This document shows, piece after piece, positions 1 through 11,859 of a stretch of 64,000 bases of DNA. Below the pieces are notes generated by a model. The model was not told the origin of the DNA. It did no database searches and worked only from the letters and a program-made list of their open reading frames with translations. Source of the DNA: Epiperipatus broadwayi (Eukaryota > Onychophora > Udeonychophora > Euonychophora > Peripatidae); contig JAQFVV010012395.1 in the NCBI GenBank assembly GCA_028023455.1, positions 1,862,001-1,926,000 of the forward strand, in the 5' to 3' direction. Each line of letters opens with the position of its first letter. Position 1 is the first letter of the stretch. The translations under genes were made by a program, and so were the position numbers.

Positions 1-150
1 AAAAAAATATTTTTAAAGTTTAGCATCTGTACGAATATATATACGTTTAACAAACATTTTAATTTTAGCGTTTAGTTTTTTACTTTTATTTGCGAACTTT
101 TAAGTTTTTATTTTAAATTAATGTAACGACATATTTATATATCGTTACAC
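1..150. repeat. AT-rich dispersed repeat, copy 1
   Basis: This stretch shares a series of blocks in the same order with 34946-35105: CATCTGTRCGA, an ATATATATACG run, then TTTATTTGCGAACTTTT and a T-rich tail ending in a TRTAAC motif. At 123-150 lies a 28-nt imperfect palindrome, TGTAACGA...TCGTTACA. A comparable TGTAACG...CGCTACA arrangement sits at the right end of the element at 61519-62950, so this may be a transposon terminus. The copy may be truncated by the window start. Family unknown. Confidence 0.45.
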
Positions 151-851
151 TATATTTACTGTTTAAATGTAAAATGAAATGTTATTATATTCTACCTTTT
201 GAAAACGTTGCACATTTTCTAAGAATACTGTTGGTACTTAAGTTCCTTGGTCTACTGATAGAATTTTATGTAATAATAGTTAGTAATTAACTGAAAGAAA
301 AACTAGATTTTAAATTGGAAAATTTCAAGAAGTATTGTATATAAAAAATTTTAAATGTTTATTCAAATAAAATAAATTTTTGACTGATGGAAGTTATTAA
401 ATTTTAAAACAAAATTTTAATTTTAATAACATGACCAACATTTAAAAAAAAATTTTTTTTTTTAATGTTAATGTATTATATAATTATGCTTATAATAACG
501 AGAGAAAAAAGAATAGAAGCATTTTAATTTATAAAAATGAAAGTCCAGAAAAAAATGTCACATCTTTATTACTTATTGCTTGGAAATTTAATAAAGAAGA
601 CATTATTTAGAATATTAAAGAAAACGATCTATTTATTTAATTTCAATACTGTTTGCGCTTTATAAAAATAAATATTATTTACATACGTTACTGCATGTTA
701 TAACATCTAAAAATTACTGCGTAGTAAATCGTAGGATTTCACGCTGTATGTTTGTAATTTAAACTCAGTGAGTTAAGTGTGAAGATATTTAATATTCACG
801 CTTTCAGATCTAAGTACTTTAGACTGGCTTGGATATATAGAAAGACAAGTA

Positions 852-878
852 AAGAATAGGGTGGACCACCCTATTCTT
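852..878. repeat. Perfect 13-bp-arm palindrome
   Basis: AAGAATAGGGTGG, one central A, then CCACCCTATTCTT form a perfect 27-nt inverted repeat in otherwise unstructured AT-rich DNA. Its GC content is well above its surroundings. It could be a dimeric protein-binding site, a cruciform or a chance remnant of a foldback element. No function can be assigned. Confidence 0.8.
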
Positions 879-1102
879 GTTAAATTCTCTGTCTTGTATT
901 TACGATCTGATTGGCTGTTATAGTAATGAGCGTGAGAGTTTTGCAGTCTCTCAATTTAATTTCAAACTGCAGTTTAGTATAATCAAAATGAGTTGCTTAT
1001 ATGTTGTGCATGTTTGCAAGGTTTTTGTAATTATAACTTTTATAAGAATAAATAATTAAATTTTAAAAAAAAATTTTTTAAATTTTTTTTTATGTATAAA
1101 AG

Positions 1103-1135
<33 letters not shown>

Positions 1136-1202
1136 ACGTGATAATTTATATTGTTTATTTTATTTGAAGTAGTGGATTTTTTTTTATATGTGTAAAATTT
1201 AG

Positions 1203-1298
1203 ATGATGTTCCATTGAGTTGACACAATGACAGTATCTTTATTGGATGTTCAAGAAAATTGCATCAGATTTGCTGCAGCAAAAAAGAAACATCAAAGG
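1203..1298 (+). CDS. Tentative first coding exon, unknown gene
   Basis: A T-rich tract ending in an AG near 1202 is followed by a short leader and an ATG at 1227. The reading frame is MTVSLLDVQENC, then IRFAAAKKKHQ, and runs into a possible donor, CAAAG/GTTAATG, at about 1298. The peptide has ordinary protein composition (mixed polar, acidic and basic residues), unlike the Phe/Ile/Lys/Asn-rich translations of the surrounding AT-rich DNA. I do not recognise the protein. The donor is weaker than GTAAGT and no second exon was found. It could equally be a chance ORF of 24 codons. Confidence 0.22.
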
Positions 1299-1299
1299 T

Positions 1300-2200
1300 T
1301 AATGTATTTACTTAATGGTAATTGTAGTAAAAGTTTATTTTGAATTAAGCCGCAATGGCTATAATGTCATTTGATTAAAGCAAAGACTATATCAGTAGGT
1401 GTTACCATTTCTAAGAAGTTATTATTTTATGATACAATTAAGTTTTCAAATTTGACTGGGTTTTTTTTATAACTATAATGATAATATTTGTATAAAATAT
1501 ATATATAATCATAGATTGCAAAAAATGGAAAAGTAAAATTATTTTTGTTTATCATGCTTTTAACTGGAATGTGATGATTGCTTTCTTTTAGTAAAATTAC
1601 AATCTATTATATAATGAAATAAATTGGATTTTTTTAATAAGCATTACATTTATATAAAAAAGAATAGAAAAAAAAATCATAGATCGGAGAAATTAGCAAA
1701 ATTCAAACTACTATGGTTTTTGCAAAATACAGACATTCCTAGAAAGATGCTGAGATGGAAACTTGTTCAAATTATAAAATTCTACAAAATTAAGGCATAT
1801 AAATATATCTAGTGGTATCACATATTGCTTGTAACAATTGAGAGTTAGGATTTACTATTTTAATGAATCAAAGCATATACAATTTTAATTATATTCTTAT
1901 GGAAAAAGATAATTATGATATCTAATAGTTTGAATGGAGATAAAGCAAGAAGAAAAATATCAGATTTTGATGGGATATTGAGAATGACAAAATGGTAAGC
2001 CATTTTACTTTTACTATATTCTCAAAACTAACATAAGTTAGTGTATTTCACGTTATATGACAGTGAATTAATTTTTTTCTGACTCTATAAATAATTAATA
2101 AGAATAAACAAGCAATTATTCACTATAGCAGTTTTTTTTAAAAAAAGATTCCAACCATTTGAGAAACAGATTGGAAGCCTTTGAGATGTGGCCATGGAGA
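1300..2200. other. No recognisable feature
   Basis: AT-rich sequence with poly-A and poly-T runs. The short ORF around 1624-1812 has biased Lys/Ile composition and no motif I recognise. Confidence 0.5.
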
Positions 2201-2490
2201 AGGATATAAAAAAACAGTTGAATGAATAAAATAACAAATGAAGTTTTGAACAGAATGAATGAAAAATGAAGATTGATTGAAGAAATTAGAGATAGAAAAA
2301 GAAATTGTATTGGACATATATATTAAGAAGAAAGTATAGTTTAGTGACAAATGTTTTGGAGGGAATGTTGAGTGGAGGCAAGAAAAAAGAATGGAAAAGA
2401 TTGACATTGTTGGATGATATAAGAAATGAAAGAGTTACATGGAATTGAAGGACTGGACAATGAACAAAATGGAGAAATGGATGAATTGAT
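2200..2490 (+). pseudogene. LINE C-terminal relic
   Basis: Conceptual translation with frameshifts and stops gives the pattern NKITNEEVLNRMNE, then RKRNCIGHI, then LVTNVLEGMLSGGKKK and RLTLLDDIRNE. This is the conserved C-terminal tail of many non-LTR retrotransposon reverse transcriptases (xWIGHILRR ... LEGxxxGKRxRGRxR ... LLDDL). No reverse-transcriptase core is present nearby, so this is an old 5'-truncated fragment. Clade (RTE, CR1 or Jockey-like) cannot be settled by eye. Confidence 0.6.
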
Positions 2491-2988
2491 GATATGACTG
2501 CTTTCTGGATTTGTTCATGGAACAGAATACTATAGATTGATTTCTAAGAGTGATATAGTTTTGCTTTAATATCACATTTTTCGTATTGCTTTTATAGATA
2601 TTTATGAATACTTTTACCATTCAATTTTAGATTGGGTTATTAATTTTTAAAAATTCTGGAAGAATATTTTTACTTCATAATATTTTTCATGATTTAAATT
2701 TGATAAAAAGATTATAGTTTAGCTTATATATATAAAGATTTGCAGTGTAATGTACTTGAAAATAATTATTAGTTCACATTGAACTATTACTATAAAAATG
2801 GTATGATGAAGTCTGTCAAATGTTATCACACGAATCATTGTTTATTTGTCAGAAAAATGATATATCTGTTTTATAAGTCATTAAATGATAAATATACTAA
2901 CAAATTAAGACATCAGTAATTTGTGAGGCTTTACTATGTTGCTTTTCATATTTAATAGTTCCATGCAATCTATTATATAATTATATAT

Positions 2989-3170
2989 ATAATCAAAATA
3001 TTCTACAATAAATACTAAAAAATTACATATGCCTATATAAAATTAAAATAAAATCTTTGTTGTAGCCAATTTATGGCATTTTACTCCGACTTGGCTATTG
3101 GAAGATTTTATTTTTATTTTATATAGGCATATGGAATTTTTTAACATTTATTCTAGAATATTTTGATTAT
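2989..3170. repeat. Hairpin MITE-like palindrome
   Basis: Two inverted arms of about 80 bp, beginning ATAATCAAAATATTCT on the left and ending AGAATATTTTGATTAT on the right, flank a loop of about 22 nt around 3071-3092. Both arms contain ATATGCCTATATAAAA and TAAAATCTT. It is non-coding and best explained as a snap-back MITE. The flanking TA-rich sequence makes any target-site duplication uncertain. Confidence 0.75.
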
Positions 3171-3174
3171 TATA

Positions 3175-4330
3175 TTTATTTCATTTGATATTAATTCTGA
3201 TATTATTAAGAGTAACAATCTCACTAAGCATGATAATGATTGGTATTTTATTGGAACGTCAATATTCAAATCTTTTCAGGAAAAGATCAGGCCTTTTGAT
3301 TGGATCTCTCTTCACTATTTCTCATTTGCATCAAGGAACTTTATTAGTTTGTTAGTAAATCTCTGACAAACATATTGTTTTTTTTTATTACTTAGAAAGT
3401 ATATTTTACATTATCCTCACAAAATATGATTCTTTAACAACTGTTATTAGAAGTTTGTTATTTTTTTTAAAAATGAGATGATGGAATAAATTTGTATTAA
3501 TATGCTCTTAAGATATTCAGTAAAAAATTGTATAGTTTCAGTTGACTAAACTGATAGTTTTTTTTTTTTTAATTTATTAGCTCAAAATCTATTCAGGAAT
3601 CTTTAGCTCTTGAATTTACCACTTTACATCAGATTAATTTGTACAGAGCAAAATGCTTGATATATTCCACAGTTATTGTTTTTAAAATTTAACCTCAGGA
3701 GATTTCAAAAATAATAAGATTTTATGTTGGCAATAATGAATCCATTTACTCAGACAAAACAAAGATCATAATATTCTACGACTGATCTGTTTGAATGTTG
3801 AGAATTTGCTTCATCTTTATTTTCATATTCTGCAAGAATACTTTGGGATTGGAATAACTTATGTTTATAGATGTAGAAAGATCTGTTAAGAGCAGATAGT
3901 ATCATTGTATTTAAGGAGATTTATAAATAATTTTTATTATAGATATATCTCCAAATTATGCTAAATTATCTGAACTACAATAAATGATGGCGATTTCTTT
4001 TAATGGATGTTTCAAAACCAAGATAACTTGTTCAGCCATTAATTAGTGTGTAATCTAGGATTTTAAAAAAATAGACATTACTAGAAAAATATATTAATAC
4101 AATTACCTCATGTCTGTGTTGTTTTATTTAGACTTGGTAATATTTTCAGTGTTTTATTGAAATAATTTAGAATGCTTTTTACTAGAGTTCTTTAAAATGA
4201 ATAATCTTGTTTCTCCTCTTGCTCTTGTTTCAGCTTGAATAAATAGTAAAAATAATATACTTCATAAGTAATATTAAGATTTAAAGGTAAAATGAGTACT
4301 TTATATATATATATATAATTATGCAGGTAA
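3175..4330. other. No recognisable feature
   Basis: AT-rich DNA without a convincing ORF, RNA gene or repeat boundary. The open frame at 3163-3366 starts inside the right arm of the preceding hairpin and lacks recognisable motifs. Confidence 0.5.
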
Positions 4331-4332
4331 AG

Positions 4333-4388
4333 TAATATATATATATTGTAACCTTATGGTTAATATATATATATTGTAACCTTATGGT
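4333..4388. repeat. Tandem duplication, 28-bp unit
   Basis: Two near-identical units, each an AT dinucleotide run followed by TTGTAACCTTATGGTTA, are repeated with a 28-bp period. The ATATATTGTAAC part resembles the left terminus of the element at 61519. Confidence 0.8.
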
Positions 4389-4394
4389 TAGGCT

Positions 4395-5145
4395 TGATGT
4401 TTCTAAAGCCATATTTTATCAGTCTACTAACTAAAATTTAAAATTTTAATCAATGATAATCTTAATTATTAAATTTGTGGTTTGAACCAGTGGTGTGGTC
4501 TGATGATTATTAATTTTAGGGAATAAAAATTAATAAACCTAGTAAATAAATCTTTTTGGAATGGTAAAGATTTGAATTGTTTAACATATATGTCACCAGT
4601 GTGCCGGATTGTGTGTGGGCATGCTCCAATATGAACTGTCAGATGAATTAGTTTCAATATTTCTAATATAATAATTTAATATTGTTTTTAAATAAAACCA
4701 TAGAAGTACTTTAATATTTTATTGTTAAAGAATAGTTTATCAACAGACTTAAAATTAAAATTATTTTAAGTTAAATATTATAATTAATTATTAAATATAT
4801 TTTTACTGTAATCTAAAATATTGTTGAATTGTTTAATTAGTTATCATCTGTATTTAAAGGTTGAGATTTATTAATATTAGGCAAATATAATCATTTGCAA
4901 TTATCTGATTGATTTATTGTTTTACAGTCATCCCCTTGGCTAAAAGTCTATAAATAGGTTTGCACAAATAAAGTAAGGGGAGATGATTATAGATTGCTAG
5001 AGATTATTATAGATTGGGAAACTATGTAGATTGTCAGGAAAGACAGCCGACTGTCAAAGAAACCTATCTATTATTAAAAAGTACAAAGTTTTTTTTTTTT
5101 CAATTAGTAATTAAGAAACCATGAAGTAAATTTTAAAGGACCTTT
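4395..5145. other. No recognisable feature
   Basis: AT-rich sequence. No supported coding or RNA element was seen. Confidence 0.5.
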
Positions 5146-5149
5146 CACC

Positions 5150-5340
5150 ACAGGAAAACATATTGTTGACCACCAACTGATAATTTAAAATTGGAGTTCA
5201 CTATCAAGATAAAAGTTATACCAAGAAAATGATGCCAAAAGTAAATTCAAATATAGTCTGGTCAAGAAACTCGTAAACTTGGCCATTAATAAATATTGCT
5301 ACAATATATTTGAAATTGTAATAAGATATTTTGGAACTTT
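5150..5340 (+). pseudogene. LINE endonuclease-RT linker relic
   Basis: Frame-shifted translation gives IVDHQLIIxKLEFTIKIKV, followed by a basic segment and FKYSLVKKLVNLAINKYC. This matches the end of the apurinic endonuclease domain of non-LTR retrotransposons, where (S)DHxLLIAKxRxKLK precedes a basic linker and the FxYDLxKLKD segment. Multiple stops and frameshifts mark it as dead. The neighbouring RT core is not recognisable. Confidence 0.5.
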
Positions 5341-5344
5341 TCAT

Positions 5345-8065
5345 TCAACAAGGTAAAGTTAAAAGCGAACTATAGTAAAAGTTATACATGACTTTTATTG
5401 CTAAATAAAATTATAGTATTAATACCTATTTAATGTGATGAAGTTTAGGGAATGTGCTGAGAACAATTAGTTATTTGATTAGTGTATAATTAACAATAAT
5501 AATAATTCATATTGGTATTAAGATCATTAATTATAAACAAATGTACTACTAATGCTAAAGTTCTCAGAAGTATTTTATTGACATTCTTATTACCTTAAAC
5601 TTAATGAAAGACCGGATATGACTTTGCAAGTTTTCAGCGGAATTGTAACATTTATTAAATAGAATAATAGTATTCTGCCAATATTATTTCACAGTTCAAC
5701 TTAATTCTAAATTTATAATTTATCATATTAATAATATTGTTAATGTTAAAAGTACAATAGAATATTTATTGGGTAGCTAAATTGTGCCTTAAAACTAAAT
5801 AATTATCCACAGTAATAATAATTGAAATGAACATTCATCGTTGGCATTATATCTTCTTCTAGTTTGAAAGAGTTAAAATTTTTTGAAAGAAAAATGAAAG
5901 TTCATAATTATTTAATGATTTGACAATTCTGTATGATTATAAATTTGATTAATGTTTATTTGAAGTATCCAGAATGTACAATCCTAATGAAATATATTGA
6001 AATGCTTCTTTACAAATACCTGTGAAAAATAATAAAAGTTATAATGATATTATGGAAGATAAATTTTATGCTCATTGTGTATTAGAAGTTTGTTAGCAGA
6101 AGTTGATATTTTTCTATGATTTACTTGGTGCACTCAAGAAGGAAAAATAGTCAGTCACAATGGTTACGGAGGAAAAATGTAATGAAAAATGAAAAGTAAT
6201 TATAATTAAATAGTAAAGAACATTATGATGCCTTTAAAGAATTCTGCAGTTTTTAAAGTGTTACTTTCTAGTTTTCTTCTCTTCATAGAAGAAACATGAG
6301 GAAATCTTACTTAAGAATTTTTTTTTTATTGTATATTGGAGCATAATTTTATGCATGTTTAATGTTCGTAGGTCCAACAACTGGTTGCTCATAAAATTAA
6401 AAAAGATCCAAAGCAATTAGAGTTGAATATAAGCTTGCTTATAAAATCAAAAGAGATATGCAGTAATGTTGGATTTAGATCTTGCTTATATTTTTAAAAT
6501 TGATCACAAGGAAAAGTAAAATCAGTTTAAGATAAATTGTTAAACTTTATTATGTTATTATATATATATTAATGTCTTTTTCGTAAAGCTGCAAGTACTA
6601 AATGATTATGGAAGGTAAAATTCAATTTTGATCAAATCTAGGCATGTTTAATATTGTAGTTTTATATTGTATTACGTAGCCAATTACCGCTAAGAACTAT
6701 TACAGTTGAAAATTGCTTTCAAGTTGATAATTGCTATTTAAATTTCCATGCATTAATTAATGATCATATTCCATTTGTTTGATGTTTCACATTTATATGG
6801 TAGACATTATTTAGTAAGAAATTTGATTATTGCCATATTAGATGATTATGATATTATGCATTGTTATATTTGTTATTTGTCTTTATATCCATGCCATCTC
6901 ACATGAGGCATACTGTTTTCCTTACCTTGCATGAAAGTGTAAGTCATCATCATGGGTGAATTGTGTAGGATGCCCATGGACTTTTGAGCTAATCAAGATC
7001 TACATTGTTATGAAATATTTTGTGTATTTTCTTAAACAAATGATTAAACTACCTTTTCTTTCTCCCCATATCCTTATAGTTGTTCCCAAATAGTGGCACT
7101 GGGATTTCAGGCCATTTGTAGTCATGGAATGACCATGGTTTAGATTGCTTATTTACTTATTTGCTTTAGCTCATCCCCATTATACCTGTGGATATATTGC
7201 ATATGGCATTAGATTTCATCCTATTAGGCCTTAACTATTTAATATTTAGTAACAATGAAATCATCCTTGAGAAGATATGAATTGTATTAGCATTAAGAAA
7301 ACTATGATATCTAATAGTAATATCTCTGTTAAATATTAGTTTATAGTATAGATTATTGCACTAGGGTATTATCTTTTAAAAATGATGTCAAATATACATG
7401 CTACATTTATTCTTTTCTATTTATAGTTAAATATTAATATACTAAGATTTTCAATAGTATTAAAATAACATTTTATGATATGATATTAATGAATCAAGTG
7501 TAGAACTATAGTGGTATTGATTTATTTTAAAGCAGATTAGATTAATATTATCAGTCCAATATCTTGGATACATAAAAAATAGGAAGTCCTATAATCTTCT
7601 TAACATATTGAAATAAACATAATTATTAAAGCTTTGGGGAATCCTCATTATCTTACATTGCCTAGTATTAAGCATTGCTAGTCTTACCATTCATTAGATA
7701 GGAATCTTGGGATTATCATACTTATATTTAATTTAAATAAATAAGTTTCATAAACCTATGCTTGGTAAATAAAATATAGTAAATGAGTAATAAACCAGAA
7801 AATTTAAATTAAAGAATGGATATAAATAATAATACTTTAGAAAGATGACAATGCTTTATAATTTTTGATTAGATCTAAGGAGATCTTTCTCTGTTAATAT
7901 TTAGTTCTGCTAACTAAATCTTGTTTTATGTATTTTCCATTTATAAGTTTGATCAAGGATATATATATATTGTTTGTTGATTTTTGAAATGTGTAATTAT
8001 TGTAAATAAAATTTGTTTTTGGAAATTTATTGTTTTGGTAACCTTATTGCTAAACACTATCTATA
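5345..8065. other. No recognisable feature
   Basis: About 2.7 kb of AT-rich DNA with no convincing gene, tRNA or repeat boundary. Likely intron or intergenic. Confidence 0.5.
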
Positions 8066-8070
8066 TCACA

Positions 8071-8177
8071 CAGTCTGTTATCAGTTTTATTATATATGTT
8101 CAGAATATCATTAATCAATCGTCACCACACAGTCTGTTATCAGTTTTATTATATGTTCAGAATATCATTAATCAATT
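8071..8177. repeat. Tandem duplication, 59-bp unit
   Basis: Two copies of a unit beginning CAGTCTGTTATCAGTTTTA and including TTCAGAATATCATTAATC are arranged head to tail with a period of 59 bp. The second has lost a TA dinucleotide pair. The open frame crossing it is a by-product of the duplication. Confidence 0.85.
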
Positions 8178-8189
8178 TTATCTTTAGAG

Positions 8190-9805
8190 TATATATAAAA
8201 TTTTACTGTTGACTGATTAACATATTGTTATTACCATGCAGAGATGCTATTTTAAACTGATGTATTAAAAGCCAATATTTAATTTTAAAGAATAATATTT
8301 CAATAAATTGTAAGATACCATCATTCATTGAACTTGGTCATATTGTTCATTGTGGTCAAATCTAAATTATTCATAGGTGACATTATAATTGTCCTATTGT
8401 TACAATTGTGATTAAAATATTTCATTATATCTGATGATTAATATGATTATTATATTTACCTTATTGTTATGAATTTGTTGATTTATAGCAAAATTTAGAG
8501 TTTACTTTTATTATTATTACCAATAAAATAATTAGATATTCTTTAGTAATTCTCATTATGTAATTGAAATGGTAATCCTTTTATCCTCACCGTTTCATCT
8601 TTAGCCCGAGTATCAACTCTATCTGTACTAGATTCAAACCTAATTAAAAAATATATATAATGGTATTATCATGGCTATATATGTGGCATTATATATGTAC
8701 ATACAGATAAACACTGTAAATACACATTGCATTAAGAATTACAGCGGATAGATTTGTTTGCAAATTGTTTTAACCAGCCATTACTGTATCTGCATTACAT
8801 TTTGAGTCAAAGCTTAGACTAGACTGCTGCCTTTTTTCTTTTCTGATCTATTCATATCTCAAATGGTTTTTGTTTTTCACATATGTACTCAATGATGTTT
8901 TTCAAAAAATCTATTGATCAAGATATAATTCTGAAATAAATGTCCATTTTACATCATGCTGTGTAACAAATATTTTTACATATAACATTATATGATCATT
9001 ATAAATGATTAAATAAAAGAAGAAAAAAAAATCATAATTTTTAAAAATTGAATGATAACTTTCTTAATTTTATTAACCCATAATTTTCAATAATATATTT
9101 AGGTTCGACATTCAATTTACTATAAAAAATGGAAAATTATCTATTTAAAACATCCAGAAGGTAAATCATAAAGGGTCATGAAATACTATATATTTTCATA
9201 AACTATGCAGTTCAGATTCATTTGTATGGCATTAAAACTATTTTTTCTCTCATCTTTTACATAATGTAAACTATAATCTTAGTGTTTTCAATTTTATAAA
9301 ACACATTTCTTTTACTATAGACTAATTTTACTTTTACTTTTTTTTTAACTAGTGTATTTAAGTAATGTGTATGTTATATCTAATATGCTCACATACGTGT
9401 GGCAATTTATACATTCATTACTCAATTTATAAGATTTTATTAAACTTTTTTTCGATCATGCAGTTTTGTAATGTAATCAATTTGAGCTGCCATCTGATTT
9501 GTTCTGTTATGATATATATTTGAAAAAGTGATAGTATAATTCTATTAAATCAGTAAATAACATTCTTTATATGATAATGATATTTTGAATAAATGCAGAA
9601 AGGTATTTTGATCAAATAATATAAAAAGATCAGATGACTATTTTTAATATATATATATATTCTACTCATTGGTTTAGATTTGAGCAGTGATATCCAGCAT
9701 AATGAATTTAAAAGAACTTATCCTTAAATTCAGAAAGTTTGCAAGCCCTTAAAGGCTACTTTTAAAATATATGTTAGCTTCAAAACTATAATTTATTTTT
9801 TTTAG
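8190..9805. other. No recognisable feature
   Basis: AT-rich sequence upstream of the PLE. No PLE 5' terminal repeat could be recognised, so the 5' end of the element is lost or unrecognisable. Confidence 0.45.
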
Positions 9806-10997
9806 AAACATTTTCTCTGCTGACAAAGGCAATGCAACAGTTCTAATGGATACAACTGATTATGACTACAAAAATACAAGAACTCGCAGCAGGCCAATAT
9901 AGAAAAATGGCAAAAATCTAATATCGAGTACAGAAACAAAGTTACAAGCATTACTCAGAAAGCATCGAATGTACTTCACTGATTCAGAAAAAAGTAAAAT
10001 AACATCATATTTCAGCAATTTTCCTCATCTTTCTGGTCTACCTAAAATCCATAAGGATTATGTTCCATTAAGACCTATTGTTAGTTCTAGAGATTCACCT
10101 TTCCAAAATTTAGCAAGATTACTGGGAAGCTTTGGTGTGGAATGTTTATTCATGTATGTACCATGTGAAGAAGCATTGTCTCTTGTAAGGAAAAGATTAA
10201 ATGGTGATAATAGTTTACAAACCAGAACAGCTCTTCCTGTTGATAGTATAATGGAACTATTAACATTCTGCATAAAAACAACCTACTTTTAATATAACAC
10301 AGAATTCTTCCAACAAAATCAAGAAATGGTTATGGGCTCACCCATTGTCTCCCCTGATTAGCAATATTTACATGGAAGAACTTGAAACCTTAATCATAAA
10401 AAGTACTCCATATCCACCTAAAGTTTGAATTTACTATGTGGATGATACATTTGTTGTATGGACACATAATGAAGCACTGCTACAAACTTTCTGGAAACAT
10501 ATTAACAATATATACCCTTCAATTAAATTTACAATAGAACCAGAACAAGAACAAAAATTGGCATTCTTAGATGTTCTTGTGACAAGATTCCCTCATGGCA
10601 AAATCAGAACTACAATTTACCGAAAACCTACCCATACAGGAAAATACCTAGCCTATACATCCAATCACTCCAGAAACACAAAACATGAAGTTATACTATC
10701 ACTATGGAACAGAGCAAAAGAAGTTTGTTCAGAAACCAGAGATTTGGAAAAAGAAAAGATCTATATAGAACAAACTGAAAAATGCTTATCCATTAGCTGT
10801 TATGAAGAAAATGTTAAATAGACAACAAAAAGAACCATCAAGAGAAAAGACAATTATTGGTACTGTAGGGTACCCATACATTCCAAAAATAGCAGACAGA
10901 TTAAGGAAAATCTGCAATAAATGTAACATCAGAAACAGTTTTCCAGAGCCATATCATGCTATGAGGAATTTTAACATCTACAAAACTTAAACTTGAA

Positions 10998-11282
10998 ATG
11001 CTGAAAAGAAAAAACTGCATCTATGAAATACCATGTGAATGTGGAAAAACATATATTGGTGAGACCAGTCATCCCATTGAAAATTGCTTGCAAGAACACA
11101 AACTGATGATTAGAAGAGAGAAAGCAGATGTGTCTAGGGTAGCAGAATGTGTATGTGCCAATGAATATATGTTCAATTGGGAAAATACAAAAATATTGGA
11201 TAAAGAAGAAAAGATGCAAAGAAGAAAATTTAAAGATGCTGCTCACATGACTATGGCAAAAAAATCCCATAACCCAACCTAG
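10998..11282 (+). pseudogene. PLE GIY-YIG endonuclease segment
   Basis: This open stretch encodes the C-terminal nuclease domain of PLE copy A. It shows CIYEIPCECGKTYIGETS (the GIY-YIG core with the CxC zinc-binding-like pair), then LQEHKLMIRREKADVSRVAE and a WENTKILDKEEKMQRRKFKDA tail (residues about 55-80), typical of PLE nucleases that nick target DNA for priming. The first Met is internal to the original polyprotein, so this is not an independent gene. Loss of the conserved Arg before QEHK predicts reduced or no nuclease activity. Confidence 0.75.
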
Positions 11283-11398
11283 TGTGACTATACATAATGT
11301 ATGGAAATCACTAATCAACTTTGCTCTTAGGAAAAAGTGCAGAAATCAGGAGGGACTTCATTGATAAGTGTATGAAATTACTACAGACTATTGCCTTT

Positions 11399-11481
11399 GG
11401 CAGGATGGCCTAGTTGGTTAGAGTGTTACCTTAAAATTCAATACTCAAGAATCTAATGGTCCAGGTTCAAATCCCATGCAT
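11399..11481 (+). repeat. tRNA-like unit in PLE 3' region
   Basis: A perfect box A (TGGCCTAGTTGG, 11406-11417) and a box B (GGTTCAAATCC, 11464-11474) are spaced as in a tRNA with a longer variable region. The unit sits about 115 bp downstream of the PLE nuclease stop. The same unit occurs at the equivalent place of the minus-strand PLE copy at 46988-47072, so it belongs to the element family or to an ancient SINE insertion in its ancestor. No functional tRNA is implied. Confidence 0.7.
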
Positions 11482-11859
11482 GTACTATCACTGGTCAGGC
11501 CAGCAACACCTGAAGAAGAGGGGAGAATAATACTTCTTGAAACATTGTGCATATATTAACCTGCTTGATGTCCTATTACTAACAATTGAATGTATTTGCA
11601 ATATTTAAATAAAGTTAATTTTTTTGTAAAGGCATTCAATATACATATTAGATGATGGAAATAGTCCAATATAAAAGTACAAATATGGATCCATCTATTA
11701 CTTTCATTTATTAAAATTCAAAAAGATAAAAAAGACAACAGTAATTATTATGAAATATTGTTACTATTAAAGCAAAAATGTTTGAATGATTTTCTTTCAG
11801 TCCTAAATTTGAAAAAAATTAAGGGTAATATTAGAAAATCAAGAAACACCATAGTTATT

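Larger units (their letters stand above)
9811..11690 (+). mobile_element. Penelope-like element relic (copy A)
   Basis: Translation with frame changes shows the PLE order. An N-terminal RT block ADKGNATVLMD lies near 9819. LPKIHKD and LRPIVSSRDSP lie within 10030-10100. An intact catalytic YVDD sits at 10435-10446, followed by EQKLAFLDVLVTRFPHGK and IYRKPTHTGKYL (10550-10660). A connector with IPKIADRLRKICNKC precedes the GIY-YIG nuclease domain, CIYEIPCECGKTYIGETS, from about 11016. At least one stop (10427) and several frameshifts break the ORF. The Arg usually found after the YIG motif (…R.QEHK) reads Cys here. The 3' non-coding part carries a tRNA-like unit and ends near GATGGAAATAGTCCAATAT, a terminus shared with other copies in the window. 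It cannot be autonomous. Confidence 0.88.

Noticed and set aside
10971-11318. 115-codon minus-strand open frame
   Set aside because: Antisense of the GIY-YIG coding region of PLE copy A.
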